From contig USFR01000005.1 of NCBI GenBank assembly GCA_900553945.1, forward strand, positions 1 through 64,000: a stretch of 64,000 nucleotides of DNA. The letters run 5' to 3'. Numbering within the stretch: position 1 is the stretch's first letter; each line of letters starts with the position of its first letter. The DNA comes from an uncultured Clostridium sp. (GTDB taxonomy: Bacteria; Bacillota; Clostridia; TANB77; CAG-508). The position numbers were made by a program, and so were the translations under genes. Under the pieces are notes generated by a model. That model worked only from the letters and a program-made list of their open reading frames with translations, ran no database searches and was not told the origin of the DNA. Of the stretch, positions 9,048 to 18,063 are shown piece after piece.

Positions 9048-10285
9048 TACTTATCCTCTTCTAATAATTTTACCGCTCTTATAACTCCAATTTTTCCATA
9101 TTCATATGTAAGCCCACCTTGTTGAAAAGCAATATATGGATCACGAATAGGCGCATCACAACTAAGTTCAATAGATGACCCTTGCGTAAAACTTCCACTA
9201 GCCATAATAACTTTATCCGTATATCCAGGCATATCCCAAGGCATTGGAACAGATTCTGAATCAATTGCACATCCCCTTTGAATGCCTTGAACATATTTTA
9301 TAAGTTTATTTTCATCTCTAAATATAATAGTTTGAACTATATCTGATCTTTTCTCATCAAATCTTGGAACAACATCATATCCAAGTTTCTCCAAAAGTCT
9401 ACTTGCAAAAACCGCTGTTTTCAAGCTACTTGCCACAACAGAAGGTGCCATATAAATACCTTGTAAAAAGTTTTTGTTAATTCCTAAAGATGGTCCAACT
9501 TCTTTTCCTTGTCCTGGAGCTGTTAATCTTTCAGCACAAAGCTCAATATATTTCTTTTTTCCAACAATATATGCACCATTAGGAGCAAGTCCACCTCCCA
9601 TATTTTTAATCAAAGATCCTACCATAAAATCAGCACCGACATCAACTGGTTCAATATCATCAACAAATTCTCCATAACAATTATCTACCATTATAATAAC
9701 GTCTTTGTTAACTTCTCTAACCGCTTCTATAGCTCTTTTAATCTTGTCCATAGTTAAACTTCTTCTAGTTGCATATCCTCTTGATCTTTGAATTTCAATC
9801 ATTTTTACGTCATTTTGGGCAAGTCTCTCTTTTATTTTTGCAATATCAAAATCATCATCAATTAAATCAATTTGTTCATAATTAATATTATATGATTTTA
9901 AAGAACTTGGATTATCATTAAATCCAATTATTGAATCCAATGTATCATAAGGTTTTCCAGAAATACTAAGTAATGTATCACCAGGTCTCAAATTAGCAAA
10001 CAAAGCCACAGTAATTGCATGTGTACCTGAAATAAATTGATTTCTAACCAAAGCATCCTCTGTATGAAAAACATCAGCAAAAACCTTCTCAATAGCATCT
10101 CTTCCAATATCATCATAACCATAACCACTAGTTGAATTAAAATGCACATCTGCAATTCTATTTTTTTGAAATGCATCTAGCACTCTTATACTATTTCTCA
10201 TGCATCTTTCATCAATTTTTTTGACTTGCTTACTAATCTCATCCTCTACTTCTTTAACTAATACATCTAATTTTTTATCGTCCAT
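9047..10285 (-). CDS. ynbB: Methionine gamma-lyase-family PLP enzyme (YnbB/aluminium-resistance type)
   Basis: About 412 residues of a fold-type I PLP enzyme. HFNSTSGYGYDDIGRDAIEKVFADVF and DALVRNQFISGTHAI form the N-terminal region. VIIMVDNCYGEFVD supplies the PLP-ring Asp, and DFMVGSLIKNMGGGLAPNGAYIVG supplies the Schiff-base Lys in SLIKN. This family is often annotated aluminium resistance protein or methionine gamma-lyase family; its real substrate is uncertain. The ATG at 10285 is preferred over the ATG at 10297 because GGAG stands seven bases upstream. It is the first gene of the ynbB-yhiN-yigZ operon. Confidence 0.9.
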   Translation of the reverse strand: MDDKKLDVLVKEVEDEISKQVKKIDERCMRNSIRVLDAFQKNRIADVHFNSTSGYGYDDIGRDAIEKVFADVFHTEDALVRNQFISGTHAITVALFANLRPGDTLLSISGKPYDTLDSIIGFNDNPSSLKSYNINYEQIDLIDDDFDIAKIKERLAQNDVKMIEIQRSRGYATRRSLTMDKIKRAIEAVREVNKDVIIMVDNCYGEFVDDIEPVDVGADFMVGSLIKNMGGGLAPNGAYIVGKKKYIELCAERLTAPGQGKEVGPSLGINKNFLQGIYMAPSVVASSLKTAVFASRLLEKLGYDVVPRFDEKRSDIVQTIIFRDENKLIKYVQGIQRGCAIDSESVPMPWDMPGYTDKVIMASGSFTQGSSIELSCDAPIRDPYIAFQQGGLTYEYGKIGVIRAVKLLEEDK

Positions 10286-10315
10286 CTTTTTCTCCATCCT
10301 ATATAATTATTTCTA

Positions 10316-11911
10316 TTAAATACTATCTCTAGCAACTCCATTTTTCAAACAATACTTACCTATAAATACAGGTGATAGTTCATCTGATTCGTATGTTGGC
10401 TCTAAAATGATATCTCCATTACTATTTATAACTCCCCATTTTCCGCCTTTTTTTATTCCTGCAAATCCATACTCATCAAGTTCTGTAGCTTCATCATATT
10501 TATAAGGCACAATAACATTATCTTTCAAATCAACAAATCCCCATTTATCTTCTGACTTACTAGCATAAATATTATTTTCCAAATATACCGTTTTATTTCC
10601 AACCTTTTTTCCATCAGAAGTTAAATAATACATTTCATTTTGAGTTGTTACTTTAATGTAATTATCCACTCTTTCTAATTGTGCATGTTCTACTGACACT
10701 ACCTCGTTTATACTACCTGTATAAATAGTTATATTATCACGTGCAGTTGCAATAAGTAATCCAGTGCTTTTAATTTCTTCAATATAATCATACTCATTTT
10801 CTACAACTACATTTTTATCTTTATCTAGAATTCCGTACTTATAATTATCATCTATTGAAATATAAAATCTCCCTGTTGTTGTTTCTTCCAAACTTGCATA
10901 TTTAGAATTCTCAACTTCATTTCCATTCAAATCAAAAGTATAATCGACATCGTCCAAACTAGCTTTTACATATATTCCAACAACCATAAGTTCTTGATAT
11001 TTTTCAGGAATAAGAATATTTCCACTTAAATCTATCAACCCAAAGGACTTATTTTTTTGAACTGTAAATGTATTTGTTCCATTATTATAATAAATATCAA
11101 TATATTTATTTTCTGTTAAATTTTCTTTATTTTTATATAATGCATATCTTCCATTTTTTGAAGCTACTATATAAGCATCATCAGAATTTATTTCAGTAAC
11201 ACGATATACATTTTCATTATCCATTTTCAAAATTTCTTTTTCATTTTTGTCTACATATCCATATATATATCCATCTTTAGTTTTGTTTCCTATAATATAT
11301 CCACCATATTTATATGAACCTTCTTTAACAAAACCATCGCCTTTTACATAATCATATCTACAAGAAACAAGTTGAGTTCCTTTAATATTAATTACACCAT
11401 ATTTATTATTTTTCTTTACTAATATTTCTCCATATTTATCTTGTAGTGAAAAAATTTCATCATACTCAGCATCTGTTATTTTATTTCCAGCAAAATCTAA
11501 CAAACCATACTTATCATTTTCTTTATATTTAAGAACAGAATTATTATAAATTGAGTCATCTGCATTTGCCGTTTCTTGAATTCCTGATACCTCATCAAAG
11601 TTTGCATATAATTCTTGTTTACTAGCATTAAGAACTTTATATTTTCCGTCAGAAACTACAATAAATATTTCTTTATCCTGATTAGGAACTTGAACAAAAT
11701 CATATTCAGCTGGAATTACAACAGTTCCATCTCTTTTTATAACACCATATTTTCCAGAAACCTCTAATGGAAAATACGTATAATTAGAGACTTCTAATAA
11801 TTCATAATCTTTATCAATTTTCTCTTTATTAGAAATAATTTTAGAGCATGCAATTGCAAGTACAATTAACACTAATATAATTCCTATTATAATAAAAGCT
11901 TTTTTATTCAT
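10316..11911 (-). CDS. Membrane-anchored WG-repeat protein
   Basis: A 531-residue protein with an N-terminal hydrophobic segment (residues 4-22, FIIIGIILVLIVLAIAC). The cysteine context is a poor lipobox, so I favour a signal anchor. The rest is made of WG repeats of about 40 residues: GKYGVIKRDGTVVIPAEYD, NKYGVINIKGTQLVSCRYD, SFGLIDLSGNILIPEKY and, near the end, KWGFVDLKDNVIVPYKYD and KWGVINSNGDIILEPTYE. WG repeats form beta-rich extracellular surfaces of mostly unknown role. The gene stands alone, 18 bases before the next gene's end region, and diverges from feoA. Confidence 0.85.
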   Translation of the reverse strand: MNKKAFIIIGIILVLIVLAIACSKIISNKEKIDKDYELLEVSNYTYFPLEVSGKYGVIKRDGTVVIPAEYDFVQVPNQDKEIFIVVSDGKYKVLNASKQELYANFDEVSGIQETANADDSIYNNSVLKYKENDKYGLLDFAGNKITDAEYDEIFSLQDKYGEILVKKNNKYGVINIKGTQLVSCRYDYVKGDGFVKEGSYKYGGYIIGNKTKDGYIYGYVDKNEKEILKMDNENVYRVTEINSDDAYIVASKNGRYALYKNKENLTENKYIDIYYNNGTNTFTVQKNKSFGLIDLSGNILIPEKYQELMVVGIYVKASLDDVDYTFDLNGNEVENSKYASLEETTTGRFYISIDDNYKYGILDKDKNVVVENEYDYIEEIKSTGLLIATARDNITIYTGSINEVVSVEHAQLERVDNYIKVTTQNEMYYLTSDGKKVGNKTVYLENNIYASKSEDKWGFVDLKDNVIVPYKYDEATELDEYGFAGIKKGGKWGVINSNGDIILEPTYESDELSPVFIGKYCLKNGVARDSI

Positions 11912-12048
11912 ATACTCATCTCTTCACTTTCTTTGAACTTCCTAACATATAAACATTTTACAATAATTAATTCTTTATTTCAATATATTAGTTTAATTCA
12001 CAAAAAGTAAACTAATACATAAAATATTATTACTAGGAGTGATATCTA

Positions 12049-12276
12049 ATGACATTAGACAAACTAAATTTAAATGAATCAGGACAAATCGAAAAAATAA
12101 ACTGCTCTCCAGAAATCAAACAAAGATTTATTGATTTAGGTTTCATCCCAGGATGCCAAATAAAACCTGTTCTAACAAGTATCTCTGGAAATATTAGAGC
12201 ATACTATATAAAAGATACTCTCTTGGCAATTCGAGATACTGACTCATGTAATATAACCATAAAGACGCCAATATAA
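12049..12276 (+). CDS. feoA: FeoA-domain protein
   Basis: A 75-residue SH3-like FeoA protein: MTLDKLNLNESGQIEKINCSPEIKQRFIDLGFIPG is followed by IKPVLTSISGNIRAYYIKDTLLAIRDTDSCNI. The LGFIPG and LAIR positions are diagnostic of the family. FeoA assists the FeoB ferrous iron permease. Here it is monocistronic, with AGGAGTG upstream and its own terminator, about 6 kb from feoB and on the opposite strand, whereas the two usually form one operon. Confidence 0.9.
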   Translation: MTLDKLNLNESGQIEKINCSPEIKQRFIDLGFIPGCQIKPVLTSISGNIRAYYIKDTLLAIRDTDSCNITIKTPI

Positions 12277-12290
12277 AATTGACGTCTTTT
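12261..12290. terminator. Bidirectional terminator between feoA and sbp
   Basis: AAAGACGCCAAT pairs with ATTGACGTCTTT around a 5-nt loop, followed by a T tract on the plus strand. It overlaps the feoA stop codon and also lies just past the sbp stop on the minus strand. Confidence 0.8.
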
Positions 12291-12293
12291 GTA

Positions 12294-12677
12294 TTATCCT
12301 TTATTTTCACTCTTTTTATTATGTCTTGTATCATATTTTTTTGACCATTTATCAATATAATATCTTCTTATAATTGACATGTTTGTAAAAATTCTTCCAA
12401 CAAAAACTATTACAGCAGCTAAATAAATATCTACATTTAATTTCTCACCTAAGTATGTAAGAAGCATTGCCAAAATAGCATTACCAAAAAATCCTGATAC
12501 AAAAATTCTTATATCAAACTTCTTATTTAATAATGAATTAATTCCTCCAAAAACAGAATCAAGTGCTGCAACGATTGCAATTGCCAAATATCCAGAATAT
12601 GAATATGAAATTGTTGGTAAATTCATTCCTAAAACTATTCCTAGAACAGAACAAACTATAATTGTAATATAAATCAT
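12294..12677 (-). CDS. sbp: Small basic protein (Sbp, DUF1290), membrane protein
   Basis: 127 residues with three to four predicted membrane helices. VLGIVLGMNLPTISYSYSGYLAIAIVAALDSVFGGINS and FGNAILAMLLTYLGEKLNVDIYLAAVIVFVGRIFTNMS match the DUF1290/Sbp family, found next to ftsQ and DUF881 genes in Bacillota. The basic C-terminus is cytoplasmic. Function is unknown, but the conserved neighbourhood points to division or envelope biogenesis. It is the last gene of the murA-ftsQ-DUF881-DUF881-sbp operon, with a GGGAG ribosome binding site. Confidence 0.9.
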   Translation of the reverse strand: MIYITIIVCSVLGIVLGMNLPTISYSYSGYLAIAIVAALDSVFGGINSLLNKKFDIRIFVSGFFGNAILAMLLTYLGEKLNVDIYLAAVIVFVGRIFTNMSIIRRYYIDKWSKKYDTRHNKKSENKG

Positions 12678-12695
12678 TGTAAATCTCCCTTTCTA

Positions 12696-13394
12696 TTATT
12701 CTCCAAAATTAATTTCTACATTTCCATTATATTTATTAATATAAACTTCATTTTCAACAGTGTATGAAATCTGTTTATTATAACTTTCTAAATAATCCTT
12801 TATTCCACCTTTTATATTAATAACACTTTCTAAGTTTTTTGAATCTCCTATAACTTTTATTGTATAAGGTCCAGAAATTCTATTATCATTCATAACCATA
12901 TATTCAGAAATATTGGCAACAAAAGAATTATTTACAACTCTTTCATCATTAAGTGAAATTGCTTCTGCTCCAGCATATTTTAATTCATTAATAGCCATTA
13001 TTAAATCATTATATGTTATGACTTGTTCTTTATCATTAGCTGCATTTTTTCCATCAGCAATTGTTAAAATAATACCCGGTCCCTTAACATCAGTATATCC
13101 TAAATCACAGCGAGCTTTATCAACATCTGACTTTAATAAATCCATAGTAGCTTGAACATCAGATGATTGATCAGTATATTCTTTTGTTGTATTTTGAATT
13201 TCTTCTAATTGTTGTTTCATCTCACTTGACTTATCTTTCAATGTTGAATATTCAGTTCTCAATTCTGTTTCTCTTTTTTGCCCCACTCCAGATGCCTCAA
13301 TAACCTGTACACTTTTAAATTGTAAAAACATAACACTTGTAAGCAATATACAAATTATTCCTATCGTTACTATCATTATAACTTTTCCCTTCAA
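12696..13394 (-). CDS. DUF881-family membrane-anchored protein (second copy)
   Basis: One N-terminal membrane segment (VIMIVTIGIICILLTSVMF) is followed by a coiled coil and the DUF881 core. The core carries the hallmark GYTDVKGPGIILTIADG and later INELKYAGAEAISLNDERVVNNS and GPYTIKVIGD. Related B. subtilis YlxW/YlxX proteins sit between divIB and sbp. The frame also opens at a GTG at 13406, but AGGTGG overlaps that codon. A TTG at 13394 has the correct spacing to this site, so I place the start there with moderate confidence. It is a paralogue of the gene immediately upstream. Confidence 0.85.
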   Translation of the reverse strand: MKGKVIMIVTIGIICILLTSVMFLQFKSVQVIEASGVGQKRETELRTEYSTLKDKSSEMKQQLEEIQNTTKEYTDQSSDVQATMDLLKSDVDKARCDLGYTDVKGPGIILTIADGKNAANDKEQVITYNDLIMAINELKYAGAEAISLNDERVVNNSFVANISEYMVMNDNRISGPYTIKVIGDSKNLESVINIKGGIKDYLESYNKQISYTVENEVYINKYNGNVEINFGE

Positions 13395-13406
13395 GTCATT
13401 CACCAC

Positions 13407-14111
13407 CTATTCTACGACCTGTAAATATTTATATTGTCTTGTTCCTGTATATTTTGGAACAGTAATTGAATCTTTTTTCTCAACCTTAACTCTAATTCCA
13501 TCGCTTTTCATAAAATCTAAATATGCATTAGGTCTTAACATTGTTGAATACAATTCTGTTGGTGAACCAATCGCCTTAACCACAAAAGGAACACTAACTT
13601 TTTCATTATTTATTTTTACTACATTTCCATTACAACTAATAGCTGTAGTAGAAACTATACGTTGATTATTAATTGATACTGCATCAGCACCTTGATTAAA
13701 TAACTCATTAACAACTTCTACTAAATCAATATAATGAATTAAATCACCTGTTGAATCAGAATCTTGAAGAGTTATTACAATACCTTTACCCGTCACATCT
13801 GTATATCCAAGTAATCTATTATATTCAGTTAATTCTTTTTCAAGTTTTTCTGACTCTTCACTATTAGATGCAGAAGATTTTCTCAAATTCTCTAATTGTG
13901 TTTGAGCAAGTTGAACTTGCACATATAATCTATTATAATTTTCTTGCTCAGTTAAAACTTGATCTCTAAGTTTATTTTCTGCAATAGATTGTACTGTAGC
14001 TTCTCCTTCTGTAGTATAGCTAATAGCACTTCTATATTGAACACAAATACTTGCAGCAGTAACAAAACATAAAATTCCTATTAAAAACACTTGCCATTTT
14101 TCCTTTTTCAT
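13407..14111 (-). CDS. DUF881-family membrane-anchored protein (first copy)
   Basis: 234 residues with a single N-terminal membrane anchor (VFLIGILCFVTAASICVQY), a coiled coil with repeated Leu/Gln/Glu (about 45-95) and the DUF881 domain. The domain reads LLGYTDVTGKGIVITLQDSD, VVNELFNQGADAVSINNQRIVSTTAI and PFVVKAIGSP. Function is unknown; the gene lies between ftsQ and the second DUF881 copy, as in many Bacillota. A GAGGG ribosome binding site is upstream. The C-terminus, KYTGTRQYKYLQVVE, ends one base before the next coding region's upstream limit. Confidence 0.88.
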   Translation of the reverse strand: MKKEKWQVFLIGILCFVTAASICVQYRSAISYTTEGEATVQSIAENKLRDQVLTEQENYNRLYVQVQLAQTQLENLRKSSASNSEESEKLEKELTEYNRLLGYTDVTGKGIVITLQDSDSTGDLIHYIDLVEVVNELFNQGADAVSINNQRIVSTTAISCNGNVVKINNEKVSVPFVVKAIGSPTELYSTMLRPNAYLDFMKSDGIRVKVEKKDSITVPKYTGTRQYKYLQVVE

Positions 14112-14144
14112 CTATATAACTCATCCCTCTCTATAAGACAATTT

Positions 14145-15101
14145 TTAATTAACCGCTTCTCTAAAATAAGCTGGATGCTCAGAAAGATTACTATTTATAA
14201 ATAATTCACCTTTCTTTCCTTTTTCATTATTTAAAATTTCCTTCATAAACAAAATTCGTGTATTCAAATCCGTACAAGATCCTAAATATACCGTTTTTTG
14301 TTCTTCCCCTAATATCAAAGTATAATTTGTGTTATCTGAAATATCAATTTTAGTAATATATTTATCTACTTCATAATTTTTTGAAGTTTCAATTATATTC
14401 GCAACTGTATCTAATTTCTTCAAATCATTTTCACAAAGTCTAACTGAATTATTGTTAATATTTATCAATGTCTCCATTGGTGTTTCTTCACCAATTAATA
14501 CTGGTAAATCAATTTTCTCACTAGTAATATCTAAAACATAACCTTGTCCATCTATAATCGCATATTTTCCTTCAGCAAATTCAACTAAGTATTTTTCTGT
14601 TCTCTCTTCAACAATAATTTTTATCTTATTAGGTAAACTTCTAGAAATCTTTACAGAATTCACATATGAATTTCTTTCTATATTAGTAATTGCATCAGAC
14701 TTTTTAAACAAAAATATATTCTTATATAGCTGTATACCAGATAAACTTGCAATTGTATCTGATGCAATCTTTGAATTTTGTTCAACAACTATTTCTTGAA
14801 TATTAAACATTGGCGATAAACATAAAAAACATATTGTTCCACCAAGTAAACAAATTAAAAGAATTATTCTAGTTAATCTACCCCTTATTTTTTTCTTCTT
14901 TTCATTCATTTTAGGCCTAGCATTCTTATAATTATCCTTCTTAGGCTTGGTGTTTTTGTTTTTTTTCTTTTTCTTTTTAACTGATAAGTTTTTATCTTTT
15001 TTCTTATTAGCTAAATTTTTAGAATCAGAAAAACCAATAATATATTCATCATCGAAATTAAATTTATTATTCACTACTTGATTCTTTTTCTTCTGTTTCA
15101 A
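14145..15101 (-). CDS. ftsQ: Cell division protein FtsQ/DivIB
   Basis: A 318-residue bitopic divisome protein. The cytoplasmic N-terminus (1-75) is extraordinarily Lys-rich (KKKDKNLSVKKKKKKNKN). A membrane helix follows (about 78-100, IILLICLLGGTICFLCL). The POTRA domain (MFNIQEIVVEQNSKIASDTIASLSG.. SLPNKIKIIVEERTEKYLVEF) and a beta domain beginning YAIIDGQGYVLD come next. FtsQ bridges FtsB/FtsL and regulates septal peptidoglycan synthesis. The start appears to be TTG at 15101, with GAGG/GGGG just upstream and 35 bases of overlap with the end of murA, so translation is probably coupled. Confidence 0.9.
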   Translation of the reverse strand: MKQKKKNQVVNNKFNFDDEYIIGFSDSKNLANKKKDKNLSVKKKKKKNKNTKPKKDNYKNARPKMNEKKKKIRGRLTRIILLICLLGGTICFLCLSPMFNIQEIVVEQNSKIASDTIASLSGIQLYKNIFLFKKSDAITNIERNSYVNSVKISRSLPNKIKIIVEERTEKYLVEFAEGKYAIIDGQGYVLDITSEKIDLPVLIGEETPMETLININNNSVRLCENDLKKLDTVANIIETSKNYEVDKYITKIDISDNTNYTLILGEEQKTVYLGSCTDLNTRILFMKEILNNEKGKKGELFINSNLSEHPAYFREAVN

Positions 15102-16359
15102 ACCTCAAACCCCTTTGTTTAATAATATCTACATCTAATTTTTTCAACTTATATTCCAAGTTTTCATATCCTCTTTCAACAAACTCGCAATTATTTACAC
15201 AAGTTATTCCTTTAGCTTTCAAACCAGCACCAATTAATGCAGCACCACCACGCAAATCTGTAGCAGTAACATTTTTTCCAATTAATCTTTTTGTACCTTT
15301 AATAATAGCTGATGAACCCGAAATAGATATATGACCTCCCATTTTTGTAAGTTCAGGTACACATTTAAATCTGTTTTCAAAAATATTTTCAGTAACAACC
15401 GCTGTCCCTCTAGCCACAGAAAGCATAGATATAAATATTGATTGCATATCTGTTGGAAAACCCGGATACGGAAGAGTTTGAATATCAACCGCTTTCAACC
15501 TTTTTGGTGCATCAAGAACTATTTCATCATTTTCTTTAAAAATCTTACACCCAGCTTCCTCTAACTTATTAATAACAGGAAGAATATGCTCTATATTAAC
15601 ACTCTGCAATTTAATCTTACCGCCAGTCATTGCTGTATATACTAGAAAAGTTCCAGCCTCTATTCTATCAGGCATTATAGTGTATGAAATTTCCTTAAGT
15701 CTTTTAACTCCAATAATTTTAATAACATTACTTCCAGCACCTGAAACCTTAGCCCCCATTTTATTTAAAAATTTCTGCAAATCAACAATTTCAGGTTCCA
15801 TTGCAACATTTCTAATAATTGTCTCTCCATCAGAAAAGACAGACGCTAAAATCAAATTTTCAGTAGCACCCACACTTGGAAAATCCAATTGAATTTCTGA
15901 TGGCACTATTTTATCACATTTACATACTATATATCCAGTACTTTCGTCAATATTTATACCTATTTTTTTAAAACCATTAATATGTAAATCAATAGGTCTA
16001 GCTCCAATTTCACATCCACCAGGATAAGAAAACACTGCTCTTCTAAATCTTCCAAGCAATGCACCTGCTATAATAACAGAAGAACGCATTTTACTCATTA
16101 GTTTTTCATCAATTTGGAACTTATTAATTTTACTAGAATCAATAACAATTTTCTTTCCCTTTTTATTTATAATACAACCTAAATCTTTTAAAATATTAAA
16201 CATTCCATTCGTATCTTTTATGTTAGGCACATTATATAAAGTAGTAGTACCAGCATTTAAAATACATGCCGCAATTATAGGCAATGCACTATTTTTAGAA
16301 CCAGAAATACTTACCTCGCCATTAATTTTTGCATCACCCTTAATCATATACACAGACAT
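15067..16359 (-). CDS. murA: UDP-N-acetylglucosamine 1-carboxyvinyltransferase
   Basis: MurA transfers enolpyruvate from PEP to UDP-GlcNAc, the first committed step of peptidoglycan synthesis. The protein has about 430 residues. Diagnostic segments are VSISGSKNSALPIIAACIL (with the catalytic Lys), MRSSVIIAGALLGRF, YPGGCEIGARPIDLHI (with the fosfomycin-target Cys) and PYPGFPTDMQSIFISML. RGGAALIGAGLKAKG lies near the C-terminus. Start: the ATG at 16359 follows AAAGGTGG; an upstream TTG lies inside that site and is rejected. It heads the operon murA-ftsQ-DUF881-DUF881-sbp. Confidence 0.96.
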   Translation of the reverse strand: MSVYMIKGDAKINGEVSISGSKNSALPIIAACILNAGTTTLYNVPNIKDTNGMFNILKDLGCIINKKGKKIVIDSSKINKFQIDEKLMSKMRSSVIIAGALLGRFRRAVFSYPGGCEIGARPIDLHINGFKKIGINIDESTGYIVCKCDKIVPSEIQLDFPSVGATENLILASVFSDGETIIRNVAMEPEIVDLQKFLNKMGAKVSGAGSNVIKIIGVKRLKEISYTIMPDRIEAGTFLVYTAMTGGKIKLQSVNIEHILPVINKLEEAGCKIFKENDEIVLDAPKRLKAVDIQTLPYPGFPTDMQSIFISMLSVARGTAVVTENIFENRFKCVPELTKMGGHISISGSSAIIKGTKRLIGKNVTATDLRGGAALIGAGLKAKGITCVNNCEFVERGYENLEYKLKKLDVDIIKQRGLRFETEEKESSSE

Positions 16360-16429
16360 AACAATACCACCTTTCAATATTGATATATCTTATGTAATTT
16401 TTACATAAAAAGTTCCTACATTCTATTGC

Positions 16430-16514
16430 AAAAAAATATAATATGTAATTTTTTGTTCCTTACTAAAATCTTTCAAACTGCGCGTCACTAAAAAACTACA
16501 TATTATATTTTTTT
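16430..16514. repeat. Palindromic intergenic element between murA and the TPM gene
   Basis: An 18-base arm (16430-16447, AAAAAAATATAATATGTA) is exactly complementary to 16497-16514. The enclosed 49 bases contain CCTTACT and a GC-richer ACTGCGCGTCACT. It may be an oversized terminator for the TPM gene or a small palindromic repeat; I see no second copy in the window. Confidence 0.6.
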
Positions 16515-16528
16515 ATTTTATATCAATA

Positions 16529-17432
16529 CTAAAAGCTTCGTGAGCTTCCCCCACCACCGGAAGAACCTCCACCACCGGAAAAGCCGCCAGAAGATCCACC
16601 ACCGAAAGAGCCTCCGCCCCATCCGGCCTCCTCCAAAGCTATCATTAATAAGTAGTATAATAAACACAAATCCAAGTGGAAAAGCTCCATATAGCATTAC
16701 ATTTGAAGTAGCATCGCCAATAGCAAATCTAGCAATTCCATAAACTAAAAAATATAAAGCTATATATACTCCACTAACTTTCAATCGTGATTTTCTTCCC
16801 TCTAAATAAGGGCCACCACAAATCGGAAAAATAAATCCAAAAATAGCTAATAAAATAAGAAACACATCGTCTGTTCCAGATATCGAATCAGAACTACCTG
16901 CAGCAGGATCAATCTGACCATCGATTGTAATATTATATTCATTAGCCACTTCTGAAAGAACAGCACTAAAACCATTCTTTATTCCCTCATCATAATTATC
17001 ATATTTTAGATAAGGAATTATATACTCATCTTGTATTCTTCCTGTCTTTCCATCTGTAAGTGCTCCTTCCAAACCATATCCGACTTCAATTCTAAATTTT
17101 CTATCACCAGTTGAACATAGTAAAAGAACACCATTATTTTTCTTAGAATCGCCTATGCCAAACTTTCTAAACAATTCAGTAGCATACGATTCTAAGTCTT
17201 GACCATCTAAACTAGTCACAGTAACTACAACTATTTGTGCACCAGTCTTCTGTTCTAATTCCTGATTAGTCTGCATAATATATCTTTTTGTTTCCTCAGA
17301 TAACACTTCTGCATAATCATTTACAAAAAAGTCTCTAGTTTGTGAAACAACAGCGCACACCTTTGTAGAACATATCATTAAAAAAATAATTATTATAAAA
17401 ATAATATTTTTTAATCTCTTAGAACTGAACAC
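16529..17432 (-). CDS. TPM-domain (YgcG-like) secreted/membrane protein with a late frameshift
   Basis: The N-terminal signal peptide (KNIIFIIIIFLMICSTKVCAV) is followed by a TPM domain of about 150 residues: DYAEVLSEETKRYIMQTNQELEQKTGAQIVVVTV, NNGVLLLCSTGDRKFRIEVGYGLEGALTD. Two to three membrane helices follow. The usual Gly/Ser-rich tail is expected, but the frame in phase with the domain gives a Trp/Arg-rich sequence instead. The neighbouring frame gives GGGSFGGGSSGGFSGGGG and ends at 16529. One C fewer in GGCCGG near 16620 restores the family tail. The start is GTG at 17432 with GGAGG upstream, overlapping lemA by 14 bases. Confidence 0.8.
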
Positions 17433-17982
17433 TAGGAACCTCCTTGCTTCCTTCAGATGCTTGGAAATAATCTTTTGCATCAAAATTAAACATACCAGCA
17501 ATCATTTTTGTCGGAAATTTTTTAATTTTAGCATTGTATTTTTGTACAGCATCATTATAATCTTTTCTTGCTGTTGCAATACGATTTTCAGTTCCAGCTA
17601 GTTCATCAGACAATTGAATAAAATTTTGAGATGCTTTTAAGTCTGGATAATTTTCTACAACAATCATTAAATTATTTAATGCACTTGTTAATTCGTCATT
17701 AGCTTCTGCCTTTTCTGTAACAGTTTTTGCACTTGTCATTTTTTCTCTAGCCTCAGTAATTGAATCAATTATACTCTCCTCATGTTGAGTATAACCTTTT
17801 ACTGTGCTTACTAAATTAGGAATTAAATCAGCTCTTCTTTGTAAATAAGTATCAATTGTAGCATATTTGCTATCAACATCTTCTGAAAGTGAAACAATTC
17901 CATTGTAACTTGACATTATAATTATTCCAATTAATATAACAATTGCAATAACAATAATAAGTCCCATATTTGATTTTTTCAT
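17419..17982 (-). CDS. lemA: LemA-family protein
   Basis: 187 residues with one N-terminal membrane helix (MGLIIVIAIVILIGIIIMSSYNGIVSL), then the LemA helical bundle: VDSKYATIDTYLQRRADLIPNLVSTVKGYTQHEESIIDSITEAR. The motifs ENYPDLKASQNFIQLSDELAGTENRIATARKDYNDAV and FNFDAKDYFQA follow. LemA proteins are membrane helical bundles of unclear function, very often paired with TPM-domain proteins, as here. The start codon ATG has GGAGG upstream. The second LemA at 20969 is a paralogue. Confidence 0.92.
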   Translation of the reverse strand: MKKSNMGLIIVIAIVILIGIIIMSSYNGIVSLSEDVDSKYATIDTYLQRRADLIPNLVSTVKGYTQHEESIIDSITEAREKMTSAKTVTEKAEANDELTSALNNLMIVVENYPDLKASQNFIQLSDELAGTENRIATARKDYNDAVQKYNAKIKKFPTKMIAGMFNFDAKDYFQASEGSKEVPSVQF

Positions 17983-18063
17983 TTCTCTCCTCCTTCTTTT
18001 TCAAATTTTATATATCCATTCTAATCTATTAAAATTTTTTTTACAATATATTATTCCACTATT

